Positions 58,116-64,000 of a stretch of 64,000 nucleotides of DNA are shown piece by piece. The stretch is from positions 26,095 to 90,094 of the forward strand of contig CALWHF010000007.1 of the NCBI GenBank assembly GCA_944380305.1, written 5' to 3'. A model generated the notes under the pieces. It saw only the letters and a list, made by a program, of their open reading frames with translations. It was not told where the DNA came from and did no database searches. Within the stretch, counting starts at the first letter, position 1; each line of letters opens with the position of its first letter. The translations under genes and the position numbers were made by a program. Source of the stretch: an uncultured Christensenellaceae bacterium (lineage in GTDB: Bacteria > Bacillota > Clostridia > Christensenellales > UBA3700).

Positions 58116-58964
58116 CTAGATTATGACGAAATCGCCAGGCGTTATGAACAGCCAGCTGACAGCCGCAAGAATGACCGCGATGACTACCTGGTGCAGAACG
58201 TACACCCATATCGCTATCCTGCCCCAGAAACCGAACGGTGCGTGCCAGTCGTATTCCCCCAGCCACGGCAACAGTGATCTCCTCTTCGGGTACAGCATGG
58301 GCGCGACGCCCGCCCCTATCAGCATATAGCCGACCGACGGGAATATCGGATAGTAATCCGCCGAATAAAAATCTCTTCCTCCGAGCATCCAGTCTCCGAT
58401 AAAATACCAGTCGCAGTTATCGGAAAAAGCCTGTCTGTCGATCGCGTATCTTGCCGAGCAGAACTCGTTTATTATTATAATCATTATTCCGACCGTGAGA
58501 CATATCACTGCCGTGCGCCACTTGTCTTTGCGAGCAATGAAATTTATCAGCACCCAAAGCAGGATTGCGACTGCGAACATATGCAATATCCCGAATCTGA
58601 CGGGCATATTCATATACGTCGTGACAACCGTGATTATCAGCGCGAAAACCGCTACCTGCACCCCTCGTTTCAGATTGTTCCTCGAAAAAGAGCATGATAT
58701 TCCGCAAAGCAGAGCGAATATCCATACCACTATTTCCTGGGTGACGAGTCTGAGCGAACTTACGGAATATATTTGCGCGCGCTCGTAAAGACCTATAAAA
58801 AAGTCCGTACCGTGAGCCGCCGCCCATTTCGCACCGAAAATATCGCCTATGTCGAACATGAAATGGTCGAATATCATCAGAAGAACGCATACCCCCCTGA
58901 GGAAATCGAGCTCCCATATTCTGTTCCGTGCAGGTTTCAAAGCCTTTCCCGTTGCCGTTTGCAT
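58116..58964 (-). CDS. HGSNAT/DUF1624-like membrane acyltransferase
   Basis: 282 residues, about seven membrane helices. The start matches DUF1624 (heparan-alpha-glucosaminide acetyltransferase-like): WELDFLRGVCVLLMIFDHFMFD, with the His in IFDHF as likely catalytic site; VRFGILHMFAVAILLW and GYMLIGAGVAPMLYPK follow. Probably moves acetyl groups across the membrane to a glycan; target unknown. No ribosome site: the -10 ends six bases before ATG 58964, so the mRNA is probably leaderless. Confidence 0.82.
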   Translation of the reverse strand: MQTATGKALKPARNRIWELDFLRGVCVLLMIFDHFMFDIGDIFGAKWAAAHGTDFFIGLYERAQIYSVSSLRLVTQEIVVWIFALLCGISCSFSRNNLKRGVQVAVFALIITVVTTYMNMPVRFGILHMFAVAILLWVLINFIARKDKWRTAVICLTVGIMIIIINEFCSARYAIDRQAFSDNCDWYFIGDWMLGGRDFYSADYYPIFPSVGYMLIGAGVAPMLYPKRRSLLPWLGEYDWHAPFGFWGRIAIWVYVLHQVVIAVILAAVSWLFITPGDFVII

Positions 58965-58970
58965 AGCAAA

Positions 58971-58999
58971 ATTATAACATCGACTGCGCGCATAGTCAA
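58971..58999 (-). promoter_or_regulatory. promoter of the acyltransferase gene
   Basis: Minus strand TTGACT (58999-58994), 17 bases, TATAAT (58976-58971). Start of transcription falls on or next to the ATG. Confidence 0.8.
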
Positions 59000-59125
59000 T
59001 CGTATTCGCACCTGCGCACCGACGCGTAAACGCGCGACGCCTGAAAAGTTTCCTCTATCCGCAAAGCGTTGTCTTTCGTCTTGATGCAAGTCTCCGACGC
59101 ATCCCGCCCCTGTCGCAGTTTCCCT

Positions 59126-59461
59126 TTATTTGTTCTCGAGCATCAGCCTGACTATTTCTCCTACCGCGCTCTTCTGAGCGGACGTCAGCTGAGAATACGC
59201 CTGCATAAAAGGCTGTTCTTTTTCCGAAAGTCCTTTGTAATAGGGCACGAGACGCAGCCTTTCGTCTACAAGTCCAAGCAGGAAGTCGGCAGAAGTATCG
59301 AAATATCGCGCTACCGCGACTACGGCATCTGACGTCGGTCTGCGACTGCCCGCCTCCCATTGCGCAACCGCAGACTGAGAAACGCCGACTTTTTCGGCAA
59401 GAGTCTTTTGCGATATGCCCTCTTCTTCTCTGAGTAATTTCAGTTTTTCGTTGAATTCCAT
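59126..59461 (-). CDS. XRE-family helix-turn-helix regulator
   Basis: 111 residues. Cro/cI-type DNA-binding domain (residues 5-62: LKLLREEEGISQKTLAEKVGVSQSAVAQWEAGSRRPTSDAV) followed by a helical tail (YYKGLSEKEQPFMQAYSQLTSAQKSAVGEIVRLM). SQSAVAQWE is the recognition helix. Target genes unknown; it sits between a membrane acyltransferase and spo0A, divergent from spo0A. Apparently leaderless. Confidence 0.92.
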   Translation of the reverse strand: MEFNEKLKLLREEEGISQKTLAEKVGVSQSAVAQWEAGSRRPTSDAVVAVARYFDTSADFLLGLVDERLRLVPYYKGLSEKEQPFMQAYSQLTSAQKSAVGEIVRLMLENK

Positions 59462-59467
59462 GCGTAC

Positions 59468-59496
59468 ATTTTATCACAAAACCGCTGATATTACAA
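59468..59496 (-). promoter_or_regulatory. promoter of the XRE regulator
   Basis: Minus strand TTGTAA (59496-59491), 17 bases, TAAAAT (59473-59468), six bases before ATG 59461. No Shine-Dalgarno. Confidence 0.6.
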
Positions 59497-59642
59497 ATGA
59501 AATTAATATTATTACAATAAAATAACTTTTGTGATAATACCGCGAATTATAGGTCAAATCCGCGCATTTTGCTCCGTTTTTTTCTTTGATGTAAAATCCG
59601 AATGCAATAAAATGAATTTTGTCAGAAAACGGAGGTAACATT

Positions 59643-60434
59643 ATGCAGAAAATAAGACTTATCATTGCCGACGACGAAAGCTCTTGCGCAAAATCGCTGT
59701 CGGACAATTTCGACGGCGACGCAGACGTAGAAGTGGTGGGCGTTGCCCGCGACGGACTGGACGCAATCGCCAAGATAGAGACCCTGCACCCCGACGCGGT
59801 CGCGCTGGACATCGTCATGCCCAATCTCGACGGCTACGGCGTGCTTGCGAACGTGGATTTTTCCAAACTTCGCAAAAGACCCGTATTCATAATGACTTCG
59901 GGACTTACGGGCGACGCTTTCATCCGCAAGGCGATAGGAGCGGGGGCTGATTATTATATGCTCAAGCCGGTATCCCCAAAAGCTCTCAAAGAAAGGCTCA
60001 TCGAGTGCACTCGCGTCAAATACTCTCCCGTAGCGGTCAAGGACGACGAATCTCAGGTCAGGCAAGCGATACGCCGCTCTCGCCACACTCTCGACGAAAA
60101 GCTCGCGAACATATTCATATCCGTGGGCATACCCGCGCACATCAAGGGTTATCAGTTCCTGCGCGAAGCGATAAAGATGACGATAGACAGCCCCGAAGTC
60201 ATAAACAGCATAACCAAAAAACTTTACCCCGGCATAGCGGAAAATTTCAACACGTCGCCGTCAAAGGTCGAACGCGCGATCCGTCACGCGATCGAAGTGG
60301 CATGGAACAGAGGTAAAATAGAAAATATCAATCAGATCTTCGGGATCAAGATATATTCTTCGAACGACAAGCCTACCAACGGCGAATTCATAGCTCTGCT
60401 CGCCGACAAGATGATAATGGAAGGCGCAGTCTGA
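59643..60434 (+). CDS. spo0A: sporulation master regulator Spo0A
   Basis: 263 residues from ATG 59643 with GGAGGT six bases upstream. Receiver domain (IIADDESS acidic pocket, phospho-acceptor Asp in AVALDIVMPNLDGYG, VFIMTSG, MLKPVS Lys) joined to the Spo0A_C DNA-binding domain. The latter shows HIKGYQFLREAIKMTIDSPE, GIAENFNTSPSKVERAIRHAIEVAWNRG and FIALLADKM, as in all Spo0A proteins. Controls entry into sporulation and stationary-phase genes. The usual neighbour spoIVB is not present upstream; an XRE gene lies there. Confidence 0.97.
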   Translation: MQKIRLIIADDESSCAKSLSDNFDGDADVEVVGVARDGLDAIAKIETLHPDAVALDIVMPNLDGYGVLANVDFSKLRKRPVFIMTSGLTGDAFIRKAIGAGADYYMLKPVSPKALKERLIECTRVKYSPVAVKDDESQVRQAIRRSRHTLDEKLANIFISVGIPAHIKGYQFLREAIKMTIDSPEVINSITKKLYPGIAENFNTSPSKVERAIRHAIEVAWNRGKIENINQIFGIKIYSSNDKPTNGEFIALLADKMIMEGAV

Positions 60435-60509
60435 CCGCACTTCTCTCAACGCAGCAACAATCCCCCATCGCGCGACAGCGTTCACGCCGCGTCGCGCACA
60501 CCCCTTTTC

Positions 60510-60547
60510 CCGCGTCGTCTCCCCCTTGGACGGCGCGGATTGTTTTT
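60510..60547 (+). terminator. terminator of spo0A
   Basis: Stem CCGCGTCGTC / GACGGCGCGG (one G-T pair), 9-base loop, then ATTGTTTTT. About 75 bases past the stop. Confidence 0.78.
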
Positions 60548-60570
60548 CTCATGAGAAACACTTCCCGTTA

Positions 60571-60599
60571 TTGAACAAAAGGTTTTTTTATGATATAAT
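60571..60599 (+). promoter_or_regulatory. promoter of the TIR-like/TPR gene
   Basis: TTGAAC (60571-60576), 17 bases, TATAAT (60594-60599) with extended TGA before it. About 32 bases upstream of ATG 60632. Confidence 0.82.
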
Positions 60600-60631
60600 A
60601 ATATCAATATTTTGTTTCGCAAGAGGTACTA

Positions 60632-63115
60632 ATGCAAAAAATCATCAGTTTCTTTTTGGCATCTTCCATCACTGAAATACATGATGACCGTATAGCCGTC
60701 GGCGATTTTATAAACCAGCTCAATAACATCTATGTATCCAAAGGCGTTTATATCAAACTCTACAAATGCGAAAGCGACTATATGGATCATTCCATGAAAA
60801 CAGGCGGCAGTCAGCTTGCCCTTGACGAAATAATAAAGCAATCAGATCTTTGCTTTATTTTATTCTGGAAACGTGCTGGAGAACTAACCAAACACGAGCT
60901 CGATCTCGCATTTCAATCTTTTGTAAAACACAATCGTCCGAAAGTTGTCGTATATTTTAAGAAAATACCCGACAACGAATCTATTCCCGAAGAAATTTCA
61001 AATATAATGCGTATAATCGACAACGAACTGTTGCATTATCACAGGGAATACGAGCACATCGATTCTCTGAAACTCGGTATCATCACTCAGCTACAGGTAA
61101 ACGGATTTATCGACGCAACCATCAAAGTAGACGACGAAATCGTATCTGTTGACGACTTCGGAATCATATCGACAAAGCAGCTGCCTCTTTTTTCAGACAA
61201 TGCCGAATATATCTCTCTCCTCGAAAAGAGTAAACGGCTTAATAACGAACGGAACCGACTCAAAGAGATGTACGAAGCCGATCACAACAACATGAAACTT
61301 TACAGAGATCTGTCTAAATGCACTAAAGAATGCGAACGAATAAAAGAAGACCTCGACGATTTGACCGACAGCATACTCAACATTGGCACAAAATTGGCTG
61401 CAATTACTTCGGAAGGGAAAAACATAACGGATAATATGAGAAAGGCGATAAAACTTTTCGATCAAGGTAACTACGACGGCGTTCTCGAACTGTTGTCTCC
61501 CGACGATATAGACAACGGGCTTAAAAAGCTCGACGTTTTGCAAGCCGATATAACACGAGAACGGATATGTTTTATTGAAGAATACCGGCTTAGAATACTC
61601 GCTTTGAAAGCAAAAGCCGACTGGTCTGCAATCTATGATTCTTACAAAAAAGCGATTGTGCAGGTTATCGACAGACCTGAAATGCCGAAGACGATCATGT
61701 TTGAATACGCTTATTTTCTGTATGATCAAAAAAATTATAAATTATGCATCGAAATCTGTAATAAACTGCAAGACTGTCTGAAAGACAATATTTCCGAATT
61801 GTCCTATGACAAAAACATATCTTTGGAAAACCTGCAAGGCAAAGCATTTCTTTGTATAAAAGATTTTCAGAATGCCATTGCTCATTTCGAAACCGCACAC
61901 GATTTATGTAAAAAAATTGCTGTAAACAACCCCGATAAAGACAGTTATCTTGCAGAATCTTACTATAACCAGGCAAAAGTCAATTATATTCTCAATCATC
62001 ACCATCTGGCGGAATATCAATTCAATGAATCGATAAAGATTTACGACCGCATGCAAAACGACAACGATTTCTGTTTTTACAAAGCCATCGCCCGCAAAGA
62101 GCTCGCCCAGCTTTATTATCAAACCAACAGACATAAAAAAGCGGCAAAACTATACGCTGATTCTTTAACCGAACTCGAAAAGACATACAAATCCGCACAC
62201 AGCGATTATAAAGAGGAAATCATAGACATCTGCAAACGCCTTGCGGGATTGTATTGTGCAATTATTCGTCACAAAATCACAGACAGATATTTTATATCCG
62301 CACTTAAAACCAAGGATGCCCTGATCTCTTCCGATAAAAAATCTTTCAGTAATTTCTTCAATGAATTCTGCTCTTTTCTTATAGGAATATATAAAGAAAA
62401 GAATCTCTGTTCTATGGCAACTGAAATATCGGAATTGCAAAACCAACTTGCAATAGAAAATGAAGATTCTGATAACAACGATGACTTTTTAATCGAAGAT
62501 TACGAATTTTACGAAGGGCGATTTAATATGACTTACATCAAATCTCTTTGCGAAAAAGCTCTCTCTCTTTCGAAGGAGTTGGCCGTGTACAATCCCGAAG
62601 CATATGAATGTACCGTTTCCGACGCATGCAATTTGTTCGGAGAATATTTTATTCAGGTCAATAATTATGACGATTCGGAAAAGCTCCTCGAAGAATCTCT
62701 CGCAATTCAAAACAAACTTCTGTCTTTTTCTGATAATTTCGCTAAAAATTCTATTGCAAATACTCATTGTAATCTCGGACTGCTGTATATACAGAAAAAC
62801 GACTTCGGAAAAGCCGTTTCCCACTATAATGCCGCGCTGGAAATATACCGCGAATACGCTAGCAAATCCGATGGAGGTTTCGATAACGAATTAGCAAGGA
62901 CCTTTTTCAGTTTGGGTAACGCATATAAAAAAGCCGGCGACTATGAAAATGCCGACATAGCGTATTTTAATTCCATTAAACTGTATTTGCCTCTTTTTGC
63001 AAAAAGCCCGAGAGCTTTTATCGATAGAATAATAAATACTGTCGGCAATATTGTGCATCTGTATTTTCCTGATACCGAAGAAGAAAAAATGTCACTCATT
63101 CTCATTGAAGATTAA
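60632..63115 (+). CDS. TIR-like N-terminal domain with C-terminal TPR array
   Basis: 827 residues; GAGGT precedes ATG 60632. Residues 1-115 look like the TIR-like domain at the head of many conflict-system proteins: FFLASSITEIHDDRIAVGDF, IKLYKCE, LDEIIKQSDLCFILFWKRAGELTKHELDLAF, VVVYFKK. E89 in TKHELDLAF is placed like the catalytic Glu of NAD-cleaving TIRs. A helical linker (180-300) leads to about ten TPR-like repeats (SYYNQAKVNYILNHHHLAEYQFNESIKIYD; THCNLGLLYIQKNDFGKAVSHYNAALEIYR). No NTPase domain. Distinctly more AT-rich than its neighbours, so probably acquired. Suggested role: defence effector with a TPR sensor; unproven. Confidence 0.75.
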   Translation: MQKIISFFLASSITEIHDDRIAVGDFINQLNNIYVSKGVYIKLYKCESDYMDHSMKTGGSQLALDEIIKQSDLCFILFWKRAGELTKHELDLAFQSFVKHNRPKVVVYFKKIPDNESIPEEISNIMRIIDNELLHYHREYEHIDSLKLGIITQLQVNGFIDATIKVDDEIVSVDDFGIISTKQLPLFSDNAEYISLLEKSKRLNNERNRLKEMYEADHNNMKLYRDLSKCTKECERIKEDLDDLTDSILNIGTKLAAITSEGKNITDNMRKAIKLFDQGNYDGVLELLSPDDIDNGLKKLDVLQADITRERICFIEEYRLRILALKAKADWSAIYDSYKKAIVQVIDRPEMPKTIMFEYAYFLYDQKNYKLCIEICNKLQDCLKDNISELSYDKNISLENLQGKAFLCIKDFQNAIAHFETAHDLCKKIAVNNPDKDSYLAESYYNQAKVNYILNHHHLAEYQFNESIKIYDRMQNDNDFCFYKAIARKELAQLYYQTNRHKKAAKLYADSLTELEKTYKSAHSDYKEEIIDICKRLAGLYCAIIRHKITDRYFISALKTKDALISSDKKSFSNFFNEFCSFLIGIYKEKNLCSMATEISELQNQLAIENEDSDNNDDFLIEDYEFYEGRFNMTYIKSLCEKALSLSKELAVYNPEAYECTVSDACNLFGEYFIQVNNYDDSEKLLEESLAIQNKLLSFSDNFAKNSIANTHCNLGLLYIQKNDFGKAVSHYNAALEIYREYASKSDGGFDNELARTFFSLGNAYKKAGDYENADIAYFNSIKLYLPLFAKSPRAFIDRIINTVGNIVHLYFPDTEEEKMSLILIED

Positions 63116-63218
63116 ACCGAATAATCATACTTTTTTCATGATTTTCCGTCCTTGAAAGCTTTGCGCGCATACTTATATATAGAAAATGTAAAAATATCGA
63201 AAAAATAAGGAAAAAGTG

Positions 63219-63247
63219 TTTACAAACAGCGCAATAGTGAATATAAT
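63219..63247 (+). promoter_or_regulatory. promoter of the double zinc-ribbon gene
   Basis: TTTACA (63219-63224), 17 bases, TATAAT (63242-63247), about 60 bases upstream of ATG 63311. Confidence 0.82.
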
Positions 63248-63310
63248 ACTACACGCAAAGGTATGGGAGATTTTTACCTTTGTTTTCGGAAAAATTGTGA
63301 GGTAACGATT

Positions 63311-63826
63311 ATGGCTAAATACAAAAAATGTCCCAGATGCGAACTCAACTGGATTCCCGTGGAAGAGGATTATTGCGACGTCTGCAAAGCCGAACTCAAG
63401 ATAGGAGGCGCGATTTTGCTCGAAGACGAGGACGAAGACGAACTCCTTTGCCCGATATGTCACACCAATTATCTCGAACCGGGTGAAAAAATCTGCGCCG
63501 AATGCGCACGCAAGGCGGGCAAAAACGGCGTTGACGAAGAATACGAAAAGGACGACCAGCCCGAAGAAAAAGACGAAAACGAAGTTTCGTTCGACGAACT
63601 TGCCGAAGAAGAGGCGTGGAATGACTACGACGAGCCGTTCGACGACAACGAGGACTTCGACAGCGACGACTACGGCGAGACCTTCGACGACGAAGAGGAA
63701 GAAGAAGAGGAGGAGGAAGAATACAAGGACGACCTCGACGACGATTTCAATTACGACATCAACGACGTCGGAGACGACGAAGAGGATGAAGAAGAAGAAA
63801 ACGGCGACGACGATGACGAGATCTGA
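63311..63826 (+). CDS. double zinc-ribbon protein with long acidic tail
   Basis: 171 residues from ATG 63311 (GAGGT upstream). Four CxxC pairs (C7/C10, C22/C25, C47/C50, C62/C65) make two zinc ribbons. The remaining 100 residues are almost all Asp and Glu with scattered aromatics (FDDNEDFDSDDYGETFDDE). Such tails imitate nucleic acid or bind basic proteins; RNA polymerase or ribosome contacts are possible. No family recognised. Own promoter and terminator. Confidence 0.78.
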   Translation: MAKYKKCPRCELNWIPVEEDYCDVCKAELKIGGAILLEDEDEDELLCPICHTNYLEPGEKICAECARKAGKNGVDEEYEKDDQPEEKDENEVSFDELAEEEAWNDYDEPFDDNEDFDSDDYGETFDDEEEEEEEEEEYKDDLDDDFNYDINDVGDDEEDEEEENGDDDDEI

Positions 63827-63856
63827 CAATCGCTCCGACAAGACAAAAAAAATACG

Positions 63857-63882
63857 AAAACCGCTCGAAAGAGCGGTTTTTT
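63857..63882 (+). terminator. terminator of the zinc-ribbon gene
   Basis: Stem AAAACCGCTC / GAGCGGTTTT with GAAA loop, then T-run. Confidence 0.92.
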
Positions 63883-63995
63883 CTATTGTCGGTGAATTAT
63901 ACTTTCAAGTGCAACACTTTGAGAACAAAAAAAGAGTTCATATGAATCTGTTGTATAATTAAATTGCAACAAAAAAACACAACAGGAGAAATCAT

Positions 63996-64000
63996 ATGAA
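63996..64000 (+). CDS. start of a gene cut by the right edge
   Basis: ATG at 63996 preceded by AGGAG (63984-63988) at a seven-base spacer and a TATAAT at 63954-63959. Only the first codon and two bases of the second are visible, so the product is unknown. Confidence 0.6.

Noticed and set aside
59560..59642. Sigma-H promoter or Spo0A box upstream of spo0A
   Set aside because: A GAAT and a TTTGTCAGAA are visible, but neither the sigma-H -35 nor a clean TGTCGAA box is present.

Overview
The window looks like chromosome from an uncultured, gut-type member of the Bacillota (Clostridia). The grounds are a Spo0A sporulation regulator, LuxS, a CwlD-type amidase, an orphan OadB/OadG-type sodium pump, an InlB-repeat/BspA-type surface lipoprotein, strong AGGAGG ribosome sites and clean TTGACA-17-TATAAT promoters. 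No species can be named from sequence alone. About 40 of 49 complete or partial coding genes lie on the minus strand, so replication probably runs right to left here. There are no insertion sequences, prophage genes or CRISPR arrays.

Layout. 1-9.6 kb: 23S rRNA methyltransferase (cut by the window edge), GH27 alpha-galactosidase, NlpC/P60 lipoprotein, amidase, a cluster of DnaA boxes, and a coupled set of P-type ATPase, radC and YgjP-type metallopeptidase. 9.7-18.2 kb: GH36 and GH20 glycosidases, a large membrane protein ending in a ribosomal-protein-L15-like domain, a HAD phosphatase, thiamine pyrophosphokinase, an iron-type alcohol dehydrogenase and a thioesterase. 18.8-28.1 kb: 2-hydroxyacid dehydrogenase, ABC exporter, thioredoxin reductase, HD hydrolase, and two coupled MacB-like ATPase-permease fusions. 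28.2-29.0 kb: tRNA-Ser(GGA) embedded in copies and fragments of itself.

29.1-35.1 kb holds the most unusual pair. A 1085-residue protein joins a ClpB-like AAA+ module, a degenerate receiver domain and a complete FtsH-like AAA+/M41 protease, without FtsH's membrane anchor. It is translationally coupled to a 919-residue membrane protein with channel-like helices, Rossmann/RCK-like domains and a C-terminal RyR-like domain. This reads as a membrane sensor with a dedicated unfoldase-protease.

35.4-47.1 kb: anion permease, a zinc-ribbon membrane protein, nitroreductase, an O-antigen-ligase-like protein with a membrane partner, a MarR-controlled heterodimeric ABC exporter with two clear operators, and an OadB/OadG pair behind what appears to be a yybP-ykoY (manganese) riboswitch and terminator. 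47.2-64 kb: a 1871-residue InlB-repeat lipoprotein, luxS, a TrpXYZ-like ABC importer, Mrp ATPase, an HGSNAT-like acyltransferase, an XRE regulator (the last two apparently leaderless), Spo0A, an AT-rich TIR-like/TPR protein that resembles a conflict-system effector, and an acidic double zinc-ribbon protein.
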